Positions 33,870-46,281 of a DNA stretch of 64,000 nt are shown one piece after another. The notes under the pieces are model-generated. The model saw only the letters and a list, made by a program, of their open reading frames with translations, was not told where the DNA came from and made no database searches. The translations under genes were made by a program, and so were the position numbers. The stretch lies in assembly GCA_963556695.1 (NCBI GenBank), contig CAUWAG010000006.1:1550001-1614000 (forward strand), read 5' to 3'. The stretch comes from Anthostomella pinea (taxonomy: Eukaryota > Ascomycota > Sordariomycetes > Xylariales > Xylariaceae). Position 1 is the first letter of the stretch, and the number at the start of each line of letters is the position of its first letter.

Positions 33870-36800
33870 TACAACATCAGATCCTAGACAGGACACAGTC
33901 TAATCAGAATCACTAGAATACACGTTATCAACCAGAAAAACCATAATACACGCTGCTTGACAGTTTGCGAGTAGGTCATCATGGGAGAACATATGCCTCG
34001 TGGGATGGCGCGTCCTCGATGCTGTCGAGCGGCTATGGGGATTGGGCCAGAGGCAGTGACGTGGTGTGATACACATGCATGGGATTAGGTGAGGCTGGCT
34101 ATGAGTCACTCATTTACGTACATGTCAGAAGCAAGGAAACACCAAGCTAGGACGCTAAGCTCATTCTCCGTCCTGCTTATTGTAGATACTGAAGAACTGC
34201 CGAGATACATCTTCAGCCCGTTCTTAGAAAGGCTTTATATAGTAAATCCAGGGCCCCCGATAACTAGTCGCTCCCACCTGTCTCCCAACTCAACTGACGT
34301 GGCGCTTGGGATTACGATGGTGCAGCATTATCAGGATAACTCATAAGCAGACCACCACGGGACCATTGACTTAAAAGTGCGAATGCATAGGACTCCATGG
34401 CGACATACTGGGACCTGTCCTACTACCAGTAATGACCAATCGTTCTCAGGAGGTACCTGAACCGGTGTGTGGCGCGGCCAAGCCCACGCCGAACTTGACG
34501 GCTTGATAACCAAATTGACCCAGCAAGACCTTCCCATCGTCCCCAACATCTTCCTGGTCGTAAAAGGACCGGAGGATTCAACTGCTGTGCCAAGCGCCCA
34601 TCAAATTATGACGGTGCTTTGGGGGCGAGAGCCATGCTCAGTCTCCAGTCTTATAACGCAAGCGTGCTTATATATGACAACTCGGCCTCTACTATAACAT
34701 CAACGTATCTTAATAGAGCGCTCAAGATGTGAACCTCGGCCTGTGGGAGGGACGTGGTTCCCACACGCACCCCACTTTGCGCGGCTACTCCAGAATCTCG
34801 GCCATGCAAGCGCCTCTCGCGAGTCTGAGCCCTCCTACCTTTCCATTTCGCATATCCAGCAAGCACAACATTGATTGCATCGTAAGTCATAACAAGAGCG
34901 CAAATAACCCAGAAAGTCAATATAATTATAATACCGGGATGCGAGAACTCACCAGGAGTTCCTCCGTCGTGGTCGAACATTGCCCCACCAGAATTGTCAG
35001 AGACAAAGCTCCTACTCGGACCAGGTAGTGCGCTGTAAGGATGGCTTTATCCCTCGGGTGGTCTTGGACAACTTTCGTCCATTCCCACACAATCCGCAGC
35101 CGCAACGACGCAAGTGCAGCTTGGTACAAGGGGCGGCCCAATGCCGAGTACCACGGTCCGATTCTTGTCCCAATGCTAAAACATAGGCAGGAAGTGCCTG
35201 TGACACAGATCAGGGGAAGAGGAGAGAAAGGCCTCAGGCTGTGTCTCCAGGTCCCCACTGCTAGTAACGTCTTATGGATATCAGTCATCTAGAGCATGCA
35301 CCACATGGCTTGATTTACTTCACGTATCATGCTCCAGAGAACTGCCGTTCCGAAGAACCAATCTGGCCAATATCCGCTCTTCAGGCATGAAAGGATTGCA
35401 AAGGCAACCGTGAGCGACGTGCCAGTGCCGCCGTTGAAGCTACAGCAACTGTGTATAAGCGCCTGTACAGGACCCTCACTAGAAATGGCGGCTGGTGAGA
35501 TATTTGACTTAGTAGCCTAAAGGTGGCAATCAATCTTAGAATTGTAACCGAGCTTTCAATAGCAAGTGCCGTGTAGATGACCGAGATTTGAAGGATAGTA
35601 GGACTTTCCATGATGTGTCAACTTATAAAAACCGGCGCCTTATTTCACAGTATAACAATGACAGCAAGGAGGTTAGGACCCCTTGATACGTACTTATAAC
35701 TAGGCACGAGAAAACTGTAAACAATACATCATTAGCGAGAATCGGGGTCGGGTCGATCGGTCTCCGATAAAAAGCTAAAGCTTTTAATCACGGATGCAAG
35801 CCATGCGATGGCTGGTCCGCTCTATTCTGCATCGTCTGTTGGCGAAAGGGGTACCGAGCCACCCTCCTTGTCGAAGCGTAACAGCTTGCTGCACCTCGTT
35901 GAGAACTGCGCCGACCGAGTCCTCTTTCGTTTATCTGCAGCGGAAGAAGGGTGTGGGCTGCCTAGGGCCTGTCCTGCTAGCACTAAACAACCCTGATCCC
36001 TAAGCTTCTTAACAATCTCAACTATGGCCTCGATGCCCTTTCCCAATGCGGTACGCATCTGCTCTTTGTGCTCGATACCGACATTCACATCATTTAGACC
36101 TTCCTGAGGTGGTCGGCAGAGTGAATATGTCATGCAGGCTCGGTGCTGGTAAGAGGGTCGATAGTCACGATGGTATGAGGAAATAGAGCTTGCAAAAACC
36201 ACTCTGTCGTTAACCGGAGAATCAGGCCCAAGGCAGCTGAGGTCGTCGTCATGGAGGCCAAGCCGGCAGTCATGCTTTCACCGCTATTCGACCCGCGGCT
36301 TATGTGTATAGACATTCAGGCTGTAGTTGGCCCACAGTGAGCTGACTAGATTCTGTCTGTTTACAGAGATCAGCAAATCCATAACTAGCTGAAAGGTTTA
36401 TAGGCAAGTTCAAAGAATCGCTGGCGTACCTCATGAGCGCACGACAGTCAATAGAGCAACACAAGGACCTGATCTTCGCTGGAGATCTCCGCGACCTTGT
36501 CTATGATTTTGCCGACGTGGTACGAGACCTTGACGAGCCTGTCTCTGCGGAACAATATCTGCGCAAAGAAACCGGGTGGCAGGACTCGAATCGGCAGGGG
36601 TTTGATTTGGACCAAAAATGACTTTCTAAAAGGTTGGTTTACTGCGAATGTCGACATGGAGGAGATGCTTTTTGAGCCTGATCCTTCCGCGTCTGCCTAT
36701 AAGTCAAGCCAATAGTGCCCTCACTTGAGCATCCAACTATCGAATTTGTTACCACAGGCCCTACGTAATACAAATCGAGAGGGGGCGGAAGATCAGGTTC

Positions 36801-38175
36801 TGGACGCAACTCGCACACCGACTCGATTCGTCACCGGGCTCTGACATCCAAGCCAAATCGTCTGAGCTCGGGTTCAGGATGTGATTGCACAGCAAGAAGG
36901 CCAGAAGGATGCAAATCTGCTGCATTGGTGCTGTTGTTATTAATGTTAGGAAGGTGTGCGCAGCTATAGTGGATAAGAAACATTATGCAGGCCAGGCAAC
37001 CGTTATGGTAGGTAAACGACGGGCTCTAGGACTGCCACGCGAGACGAGCACTCAACAGGCGGCTGTGCCGTATTATCGTGTGCCAGGGCTCGCCGGGACC
37101 GTAACATTGTAAATGCGGAAATAGGTGGCATACAAGACACCAAAAATGTCCGCCTTAAGAGTACAGTCTTCTTTCCCTTTTCCTTACCTTTGACACTTCT
37201 TGTATCGACCATCTGTGCACATTTGCACGGTCTACGATGGCTTCATCTCCAATATGGAGGCATAAAAACCTCACCACATGTCACAACGAGGTTACCTATC
37301 TCTATTCCAGGTGCCGATGCATTGACCTGACAGGCAACGATCAGTAGTATAATCTATTAAATTATATTTTATTTAAGCTTCTACAACGAAAACAGTAAAT
37401 ATTAATATGAAATGCTATATATAAAGCTAGGTATTTTTATCTTAATCTAAACTATAAAATTGTTACAAACCAACAAATACGGCGGCCTACTAACAGGCCA
37501 GACAGACTTATTGGCAGAGAATGGACGGGAGTCCAGGAAAACGGAACAATGGTTATCACGGATTATATAATCCAAGCAGGTCACGTGCCTGGATCGAAAG
37601 GATAGGAATCGCTCCAGGGTGAGCTACTCCATCAGTGAGGGAAAGATTAGATATATAAGGATGGACATTTCCTAGCTAGACAGATAGACAGTCTCTACCT
37701 CAGTGATCAATCTAAGCATCTTAGCCAACCCTAAGGTGGGAGAAATCTCCTGACGACTCGACTATTCAGTGAACCCGGGTTCAGACCAAGCACCAGTATC
37801 TGAGTGTCTTCTAGTTGACAGAAGCCTCTATCCTTCTTTGTGTTGACTTACCTTAGAATATAAACCCTATAGAACCCTTTAGCCTTATAGGTTAGATGCC
37901 TCGTCACAAAAGTTATAATTATCGTACTAAATAATTAAATAACCTGATCTTGTTAATTTAATAGAATTTACTTATATAATAAATAAAAGTAAATACGAAT
38001 TTATTAAATTATAATTAAAATTATAATAATACCTAAGTCGCTATTATATCTCGGTTTTTATTTAAAACATAAAGTAATAAGCATGCCTTTAAATAATTTA
38101 ACACTGTAATAGCTTACTTTTACGCGCTAATTGATATTGTAAAAATATTAAGTAAAATTATAAAATATTTATTAT
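33870..38175. other. Gene-poor stretch between transposons; AT-rich from 37330
   Basis: Apart from the membrane-protein relic at 34651-35611 I see no supportable gene. A 62-codon plus-strand ORF from ATG 36433 has no relatives I recognise. From 37330 the sequence turns strongly AT-rich with loss of coding potential, consistent with RIP, and this runs into the target site of the Copia element. Confidence 0.4.
34651..35611 (-). pseudogene. Multipass membrane protein relic of unknown family
   Basis: From ATG 35611 the minus strand encodes hydrophobic segments (SVIYTALAIESSVTILRLIA), then TVAFAILSCLKSGYWPDWFFGTAV in another frame, LRIVWEWTKVVQDH, and in a further frame IIIILTFWVICALVMTYDAINVVLAGYAKWKGRR. 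At least one intron is likely, but near 34976-34985 the reading needs a one-base correction (GTGGGGCA) to pass from LTILVG to MFDHDGG. Exact exons cannot be fixed. It could be a lineage-specific membrane protein that decayed next to the transposon cluster. I do not recognise the family. Confidence 0.35.
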
Positions 38176-38389
38176 TGTTGGATATCATACCAGGCTGAGG
38201 CTTTCGGGGCTGAATGCGCTAATGGGTTTAGCTTCAGGGCAGTCAGCCCACCCTCAGGCCATCAGGATCCTGGCGCCATTATCGTATGATTATCTGGTCA
38301 CCCTGATGGCACACCTGTACATATGGGGGCTTCTCCACCAGAGATCTTCTTCTCTTTCCTTTCAATACAGAACGGTTTGAAATCTCACA
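38176..38389 (+). repeat. Copia 5' LTR
   Basis: 214 bp, TG...CA termini, followed with no gap by the primer-binding site. Differs from the 3' copy at six sites, three of them C/T transitions reading C here and T in the 3' copy, in the region around 38255-38337. Confidence 0.93.
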
Positions 38390-38587
38390 TGGTAGCATCT
38401 CACTTTCGATCACGACCTTTGCAGATCTTCTGCTGCTGATCATCTCTCTCTTCACTGCTTCACGAGGATTAGCTACCCTCATTGTCGCAGTCCCTTACCG
38501 TTCTCCGAATACAAATCTGTTCTTTATAACAGAGGCTCCCTGACGTCGGAAGCCACCTATCACGTACCGTATCCCCTTATCACCATC

Positions 38588-41500
38588 ATGTCTGACTCGA
38601 ACGAGCACTCCTCCAAGGTGATTATCAGGCTTCTGGACTCTCAGAAGCTTGTTGGCCACGAAAATTGGGAGAATTGGGCTCAAAACATGGAGCAACTGCT
38701 GACCGCAGTTAACCTCTGGCCTCTCATCCAAGAGGCCATCGAGAAGGACGATGAGGTCCCTTATTCGCTCAAGACCTCTGCTGTCGACGTAGATGGTCAT
38801 TCGAGCAAGGCTTCTTCGAAGGTCAAAGATGAGACTAAGAAGGAGCCTACCAGCGAGACGTTTTTAAGCTCGCAAAAGGCGATCGTATATCTCTCGATCA
38901 CGCAAAATATTAAGCCGGAAGCAGGTTATCGCATTGCCGGCTTGCGTGATCCTGGGATGATCTGGATCGCCCTTCGTCGTGCCTTTTCTGGTATGACAAT
39001 CGACCAGGTATCGTCGGTCCTAGACGATCTATCTGTAATTTGATACTCCGATCATGGAGAAGACTTTGTGGCGCGCTACCGCCTTCTGATGGATCGTGTG
39101 GAGCGCCAGAAGATCGATTACTCTGCGATGAGTCAGATTTGTAACTTCCGAGCCGCAATCAGGGTTTCTTTTCTAACCCTCCACCGCGAAATCTCACGGG
39201 ATTATAACCGTGGGATCTACTCGACGACAGAGAACCTCATCTATCAGCTTCAGGAGGAGATATACATCCGCAAATCGCAGGATGAGACTTTTGCGACCCA
39301 TATGGGCCGATCTCCTGCCCCTCCTGCCACTCCTACTGGCGCCAACAAAGGCAACAAGCAGCGAAAGAAGAACAGGGGCAAAAGAGGCTCCAGAGGCGCT
39401 CGGGAACCTGATCAGAAGGATCCTAGCGCCTCAAACACTACAGTTGTGTGGTGCTTTGAGTGTGGAGAGCTCAACAAGAAGAAAGGGCACGATGGCTGCA
39501 ACCAACGCATCTTAAAGTAGGTGTTGCAAGCTGCTTCAAAGGGAGCTGCGAACGGCTCTTCTAGGGGATCATCTGGTGCTGGCGGTACTATTCCCGCTAC
39601 TCACTGGTGCCGTGAGACTTCTGCGGCTGCAGGAGACCATGGTGTCGCTCTTGCGAGAACTGCAAGCGACGTCACGGTACAGGAAGCATATTTTAACGTT
39701 CCTTGCGGCGCTAATCAGGTGGATATTGACCTCAATGTCCCCTTTCAACCTGAAGCTCACGCTCACGCCATCTCTGCCGCCTCTGATCGATGGCTATTCG
39801 ATTCTGGATCCACGGTTCCTATTTGCAACCACAAGAAGTGGTTCATTCGTTTCCAAATAGACCCTGACCTTCTTCCAATCGCTACAGGTGGTGGCCCTGT
39901 TCAACCACTTGGTGTTGGCGATGTGGAGATCGATTTCGTCACTTCTGAAGGCAGAAGAGTTACTCGATTGATCACTGAAGTGCTCTACGTGCCCTCCTTC
40001 CAGATCAACCTCCTCTCTGGCGATCAGTTATATCGTCAGGGTTGGTATTTGATAATTCGGGATCTATTTGACTCTGCTGGCGCCTGGGTGACATCCCTTC
40101 ACAACGGCATGTATGTAAAGGTAATTACTCCACTGCTACAAAAGGAGGTTTACAACATTATGCGCGCTCCGCAGGCATTCATCAATCTGTTCCCAGCAGA
40201 AGGAGAGGAAGAGAGTGATCCTGATGCCCAATTGAGGGCCAAAGGGGAGGCTATGAAGCTCCTTCACCTCTGGCATACGAAGCTGGGCCACCGATCGATT
40301 GGCGATATCGTCAAAACGGCTAAAATCGTCAAAGGCATCGATCTACCGCCAAATACGCTCGAATTGGCAAAGGAATTCACCTGCTTGGACTGTCTGGAGA
40401 CGAATCTCCGTCGAATGGTCTCCCGAGTCGAGCAAGAACATCTAGATCAGGCCCTTGACGTGGTTCACACTGATACCGCGTACCATTCGGCTGAAGGATA
40501 CGATGGTTCTAGACGAGCCACGATGCTAGTTGATGGCAAGTCACGAAAGCGTGAATATCATCCTCACGCGCAAAAGGGCGAGGCTTCAGAAATCTGCATT
40601 TCTTATTGTAAGCGGATGAAGCTCCAGTATGGTCGCTACCCTCGCTGTTTTCGCTTGGATAACGGCACGGAGTACGCCAAGTTCGTTAAATGGGGCCGAT
40701 CTGAAGGTATCAAATTCGAACTGAGCGCTCCATATACTCCTGAACAAAATGGGGTGGCAGAGCGCTCTCTTAGCGTGATTCATTCGTTTGTTCGGAGTGT
40801 TATCGAGCAGATAAAGCTGCCAGAGTCTCTCTGGCCGATTATTGGCCCTGCAGTATGTGATCGGCTCAACGTGAGCTACACCTCCTTCCTCTAGAAGGAT
40901 AACAGGACCCCAGATGAGGTCTTCTTTGACGATTTAACTCCTGGCAAGGATAACAAGCCTGATCTGAGCGATCTCCTCCCAATCGGGCAGGCTGCCGTGG
41001 TCCATCTGCCACGTCAGCGCCGCGTTCAGGGCAACAAGACGGCTCCTCATGCGAGAAAAGGGCGAATTCTTCGCTCAATTGGCTCTAATCAGTATCAGGT
41101 TTACTTGCCTGAATCACAGACGGTCATCACCAGTGCACATCTTGAAATTCTAGATGGGTACATTGCTTCTTGGGAATCAATCCACATCTTCCCAGACTTC
41201 CAAGGTACACTTAACGACTACGAGCGAACCATCCATAAGGAAGACAATCTGAAGAAGCCATTTTTTTCAGAGGGCGCTGACGATCTTCAGCATATATCGG
41301 ATGAGTCAGATAAAGAAGATTAGGGCTGGATAAATGTCCCTGAGCCCGTCATCACTTTAGGCACTCTGGTCATCTCACTGGTCGCATCCGATGATGGCGG
41401 CGGCGACCCTCAATCGACACTCAGCGATTCTGAGCCCGATATTGGCCCAATTGTCACGCCGATTAGATCATCGGAATCGCCTCAGCAGAATCTATCTCAT

Positions 41501-43336
41501 AGGCCGACTCCAGTACCGCGATCACAAGCTGGGATCAATCCTGGCAACGTGTTATCCAGAGGGCGCACCCGCGGGTCGCAGAACCACTACGTTTCTGAGA
41601 TCACAACTCCCAGGATCTCTCCACATGCTACAATTCAGGCTTCCTATGCTAATTGGCCTTCTACTGACCCTGATCAAGCGCTTCCTGAAACGGATGAACC
41701 TTCCAACTATCGGGAGGCGATGGCGTCAGTTGAAGCACCTCAATGGTTAGAAGGTACTCATCTCGAGATACGCGCGCTACTGCGTAACAAGATCTTTTCG
41801 GCACTCTGGAGGTCAGAAATGCCTCGAAATCGCAAGCCTTTGACCTCTCGTCACGTTTATAAGCGCAAGAAGGACCCAATTACTAGTGAAACAGCTCGAC
41901 ACAAGGATCGGATCACTGCTCGTGGGTTTATGCAGCGCCATGGTCTCGATTACTTCGAGACTCAAGCTTCTGGCGCGCGCACAACCACCTGGAGACTGTT
42001 GTTGGCTCTCTCAGCCATTCTGGATTGGGAGATCGACCAAATGGACGCCGTTTCGGCCTTCCTGATGGGAGAATTAGATGAGGAGATCTATATAGAGACC
42101 CCTGACGGCCTGGATGACTTCTTTGAGATGTATCCAGAAGAGAACACCATTGGTTGGCAACAAGGGATGATCCTCAAGCTCGAGAAGCCCCTGTATGGCC
42201 TCAAGCAGAGCCCTCGTCAGTGGCAGAAGCGCCTTCGCGGTGCGCTTCAGACACTTGGCTTTGAGCCTCTGATCTCTGATAACGCCGTCTACTACTCCAA
42301 GGAGCGTGGCATTTTTGTGATTAGCTACGTGGATGATTTCCTTATCCTGGGTGCCGACCGCTCTAAGGTTGATCTGTTCAAGCAGGATCTCTCTGTTGCC
42401 TTCGAAATGAAGGATTTGTGCGCTGTCCAGCACTTTCTCGGCGTTAAAATTGTCAGGGATCGTACGAAAAGCACTCTGTGGCTGTCACAGAGCACGTACA
42501 TTCAACGCACTGCTGAAACCTTCGATCAGGCTCGAACTGGGCGTGTGAACGTACCCATCTCGCCTCAAACGGTTGAGAAGATAGACCAGGATGACACCGA
42601 GGATGGCGGTTCGCCCGAGGTAACTCACAAGTACCAATCCTTAATTGGCTCTGAGAATTTCCCTGCATGCTACACCCGTCCTGATATCTCCTACTCGATG
42701 GGGGTACTTTCGCGATACCTCCATCGCCCCGGAACTGCACAACTTGCTGCGGCTCAGGGGCTCCTTCGATACCTCTGGAACACGAAGGACCTGGGCATTC
42801 GTTTTGGAGGCCCTGAATTCGCCAAAATGACCTCTGATGAGGTCACTGGCATCGTCCCATCCCTTCTACTTGGTTATTGTGATGCTAGCTACACTGGCAG
42901 CATCAAGGATGGTGCCAAATCAACCTCTGGCTACCTATTCACCTTTGCTGGAGGCGCTATCTCGTGGTCCTCAAAGCTACAGACTGTTGTGGCACAATCT
43001 ACTGTTGAATCAGAGTATTATGCCATCAGTGAAGCCGTGAAGGAGGCTGCCTGGCTACGAGAGCTGATGAACGAGCTTGGATACACCCTGGACACCCTCC
43101 TATTGCACTCTGACAGTGCTGGAGCCATTCATCTGGCTCAAAACACCGAATTCCATCGCCGAACGAAGCACATTCGAGTGCAAGAGCATTACATTCGCCA
43201 GGAAATTCAGGCTAAGCACATCTCGCTGCAGTTCCTTGGTACTGACGAGATGCTAGCTGATGGCCTTACCAAGGCCATGCCAAAGGCGAAGTTTGGCTCG
43301 TTCTTACAGCTGTTAGGACTCGTTGAAGTCAGATAG
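38588..43336 (+). pseudogene. Copia gag-pol polyprotein, one frame with four stop codons
   Basis: From ATG 38588 a single frame of 1,583 codons runs to the stop at 43336 without any indel, but is cut by TGA (39041-39043), TAG (39518-39520), TAG (40892-40894) and TAG (41321-41323). All fit CAG-to-TAG or CGA-to-TGA change. Domains in order: Gag with a Cys/His knuckle (WCFECGELNKKKGHDGC), protease (WLFDSGSTVPIC), integrase zinc region (HLWHTKLGHRS) and catalytic Asp-Asp-Glu (HTDTAYHS, RLDNGTEY, TPEQNGVAERS), reverse transcriptase (QMDAVSAFLMGELDEE, YGLKQSPRQW, YVDDFLILG) and RNase H (GYCDASYTG, ESEYYAISE, LHSDSAGA, KHIRVQEHYIR). All catalytic residues survive; only the stops inactivate it. Gag-pol in one frame is common in Copia. 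Confidence 0.93.
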
Positions 43337-43429
43337 GGGGTTCAGGAGTGCTGTAGTACTCTAAGATCTAGGTTTTATGAACTGTTAGTTATAGTTGTGT
43401 AGTGGTGATGCCTTCAGTTTGAGAGGGCG

Positions 43430-43643
43430 TGTTGGATATCATACCAGGCTGAGGCTTTCGGGGCTGAATGCGCTAATGGGTTTAGCTTCAGGGCAGTCAG
43501 CCCACCCTAAGGCCACCAGGATCTTGGCGCTATTATCGTATGATTATCTGGTCACCCTGATGGCACACCTGTACATATGGGGGCTTCTCCCTCAGAGATC
43601 TTCTTCTCTTTCCTTTCAATACAGAACGGTTTGAAATCTCACA
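43430..43643 (+). repeat. Copia 3' LTR
   Basis: 214 bp, same termini as the 5' LTR and preceded by a purine-rich tract. It is followed by ATTAT, the second copy of the target duplication, and 16 bases later by the pogo-like element. Confidence 0.93.
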
Positions 43644-44670
43644 ATTATTAATCGTAATAATGCAGCTGACAAGCAAGCTAGCATTACAAGCGAGTTGGCA
43701 CTTGTCATGAACTCTCTAACTGCTATGTTAAATAACTTTATCACAACGCATTCAATTCAATTCAATCAATTGGATTCCTCTTCCTTAGAGGTTTCTATTT
43801 CTATTGTACAAGTTCGCGCATTATAGCCAGTGTTGCCGCAAACGCCACACCGTCATTCACGTGCTGCCGCCCTCCTTAGACAACGACTATCTTTACCTAT
43901 TTCTTATCTTGCCAGCTCAGTACTATTCTTTGTAGCCTGAAGACTTATTACATCTTTAATAGAAAGATTCCTTTTTTCAGTTTTTTGTTTTTTATTTTTC
44001 TGGTCTCTATTTAATAAATGATTGGCTTTTTTAGCTCGTGGACCCAAGAATCAACTAAAGCGACCTTGTGTATAAAACCATATATAGTGTTTAAAAACGA
44101 GCTCAATGCATCAACTATTGATATAGGTGAGCTTTCCTGATAGTTTTTAACACGATTTCAGATATAAACCAATTCGTTTACCGCTTTGTTAATAGTGATA
44201 GGCGTTTTGAAAGTCTAAATAATAGGTGGCAGATTGGGGTCTAACGACGATGTTTGTATAACAGCGACAGTATCAAGCTTTGAAATAACACTTTATGAGT
44301 CAAAAGAAACAAGGCTAGTAATATTAAAACCTGCTCAAATGTTTTCTGGTGTCATAGCAGCGTTATATGCTTCACAAAACGCTGCAAGAAAGTCCTCTTT
44401 TCAAACATGGGTTATATAACGCCGGATGAGATCCTTAATTGAGTGACTATAAGCTCATTTAAGCGGGCTAAAACAACTAATATCTAAAGGCTGGAGCCTG
44501 TGTAACAAGTGAGCAGACATACAAAGAGTAATGATACTATTATTCTGACAATAATTCTTAAAGACCTAGAAATAGTGGGTTTTATAGCCATCTAGGATAA
44601 GGAGGCGTTTATCAGAAGTCATATACGGTCTGGTATACTTGTTGAACTGCTGAATCCATTTCAAACCGAT

Positions 44671-45432
44671 TGTGACGTTCCGTATATGGGAATAGAACAT
44701 AGAAGCCCTTGTTTACTATATACATATAACTATCTCTGGCTGAAGAGAAAAAAGAAGATCGAGCGGCACAGCCAAATCTGGTGGGCAACTAGATAAGTGT
44801 GTCCGCCCCATAATTCAGAGCCCTAGTGGGTCTGGGACAAACAGTCGTCCAGGAGGTCACGTGTGTTGAATTGTAAGGGTATTGCACCGGCATGTCAGGC
44901 CGCCTGGTCACCGATCGGAGCCCTAAGGCTCCACTACCATATCCCCTTAAAACGCCTAATTCCCACAAACATACTAGGCTAGATTGAAATATCTTAATAC
45001 ACTTATTTCTTGAAATCACTGCCATCACCTTGCTTTAGCATTCAGCTACCTTAACCCTTACATGAATACACGGATGTTGATTGATGCTATTGCTTGTTCT
45101 GTTCTGCGTGCAAAGATTGATTATCTGTCTTTTTGGTGGGTCAGATGCCCTGTGCGTCTCTGCCCCACTGGAGATCTTCCGGTGTCTATCTCCGGCTCCT
45201 ATTCAACAGATTGTATTGATTGTTGTTTTTTGTTTTGCTCTGCTTTTTTAGCGTACAGAGATTGATCATCTGTCTTCTTGGTCGGTCAGGTGCCTGTGCA
45301 TCTTTGCCCCACTGGAGATCTTCCGGTGTCTATTTCGGGCTCCCATTCAACACATTCATGCTAGTATCTAACAACGTGCTGTCGCATGATCCAAGGACTA
45401 TCACCAATGGTAGCGACGTAGCAACCATGACA
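44671..45432 (+). repeat. Solo LTR, family B, copy 1 (interrupted)
   Basis: Starts TGTGACGTTCCG and ends CAACCATGACA. Without the nested insert it is 247 bp, matching copy 2 at 47483-47728. Target duplication CCGAT/CCAAT (44666-44670, 45433-45437), one transition apart. On both sides the host transposase frame resumes (NEIG then GLKWIQ), confirming the insertion point. Confidence 0.88.
44864..45373 (+). repeat. Solo LTR, family A, nested inside LTR B
   Basis: 510 bp, starts TGTTGAATTG and ends GTATCTAACA, with an exact 5-bp duplication ACGTG on both sides (44859-44863, 45374-45378). The interrupted host sequence is seen unbroken in the other family B copy (GTCACGTGCTGTC on its minus strand), which proves the insertion. 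It contains an internal direct repeat of about 103 bases (45106-45208 and 45251-45352). Confidence 0.88.
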
Positions 45433-46281
45433 CCAATCTCATTTATAGTCCACCCGTTATCAGGCACGGCCACCTTCTAATCGCGTGGTAATGTCGTGTT
45501 GTGATACCATGATACAAAATAGATTTTGCGCTATAAAATAATAAATGGCAGGACCACTTGATTATCAGCATTAATAGCAGAGATTACTATAAAGTATTCT
45601 TTATTACTTTGCTGAGCTTGTTTAGGCCTGTCATATCATTTGACGCTTATAATGACTGTGCCAGACCCAATAATGCCCATCATAAATCCAGTCTCATTGT
45701 AGTTATAAATATCCGCATCTTAGATACCATGTTTTGTGACTGTTGCCTCAACTTAGCAAAACCACGCGTAATACACGTCTAGATCTTTATTCAAGACTCT
45801 CTGGTAATCCATCCTACAATAAAAACGTGTCTTGAGGCCTGTTGTGCGTTTAATGAAGTTCTGTGTCCAGTTTTTTTCAACGCGTTGAAACCTACATACT
45901 GCCAACGATTGATTCACCATATCTTAACGTAACTATACCGGGATAGAAATGTTCACATATCCAGGTCAAGCATATAAAAAAAATTAGCATTCTCTTTAAA
46001 AACCGTAAGTTTCAAAGTATTGGGCATGCTGTTGCGTCATGATGACATTCCTTTGACTGTATTGCTCAGAATCAAATGAGGAATATTAGAGAGTTTTACA
46101 AGCTGAAATATAGAAATATAAGGGACACTTTGTTTAGCTTGGACAGCTAGCTATAAGTCAGATTTGTTACAACGCGGTGCCATTGTTCTTGGTAGAGATA
46201 TAACGGTTTGAATCGTGTTAGTTAGAGAGTTCATAGCGAGTGCCAACTCGTTTGTAATACTAACTCAGTTGTCGGCTACGT

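Larger units (their letters stand above)
38176..43643 (+). mobile_element. Full-length Ty1/Copia LTR retrotransposon
   Basis: 5,468 bp with two 214-bp LTRs (38176-38389 and 43430-43643), both TGTTGG...CTCACA, differing at six positions. An exact 5-bp target duplication ATTAT flanks it (38171-38175 and 43644-43648). A primer-binding site (TGGTAGCATCTC) starts directly after the 5' LTR, like the initiator-Met tRNA site of Ty1 relatives, and a purine tract (GAGAGGGCG) precedes the 3' LTR. Integrase lies before reverse transcriptase, which defines Copia. Confidence 0.95.
43766..46183 (-). pseudogene. pogo/Fot-like transposase, RIP-degraded and interrupted
   Basis: Minus-strand transposase from ATG 46183 to a stop at 43766. 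Recognisable segments: KNWTQNFIKRTTGLKTRF, DADIYNYNETGFMMGIIGSG (first catalytic acidic region), VAVPDNGWTINEIG on one side of the nested LTR and GLKWIQQFNKYTRPYMTS on the other, LLILDGYKTHYF (second Asp), LHRLQPLDISCFSPLK (third Asp), and a C-terminal knuckle in which the zinc His has become Tyr (CGVCGNTGYNARTC). Many stops are present, of TAG/TAA/TGA type from Gln, Arg and Trp codons. Clearly dead and older than the Fot1-like copy at 31935. Confidence 0.85.
43660..46281 (-). mobile_element. pogo/Fot-like DNA transposon, degraded, carrying nested LTR insertions
   Basis: Flanked by TA (43658-43659 and 46282-46283). The ends are inverted repeats of roughly 60-70 bases: left TGACAAGCAAGCTAGCATTACAAG; the reverse complement of the right end reads the matching GACAACTGAGTTAGTATTAC and both continue GAGTTGGCAC and ATGAACTCTCTAACT. 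Total 2,622 bp; removing the 762-bp nested LTR and its 5-bp duplication leaves about 1,855 bp, right for this class. A fragment of the same family lies at 31183-31640. Confidence 0.85.

Noticed and set aside
43395..43634. Short ORF spanning the Copia 3' LTR, also seen at the 5' LTR
   Set aside because: It is an accidental frame inside the LTR, not a gene.
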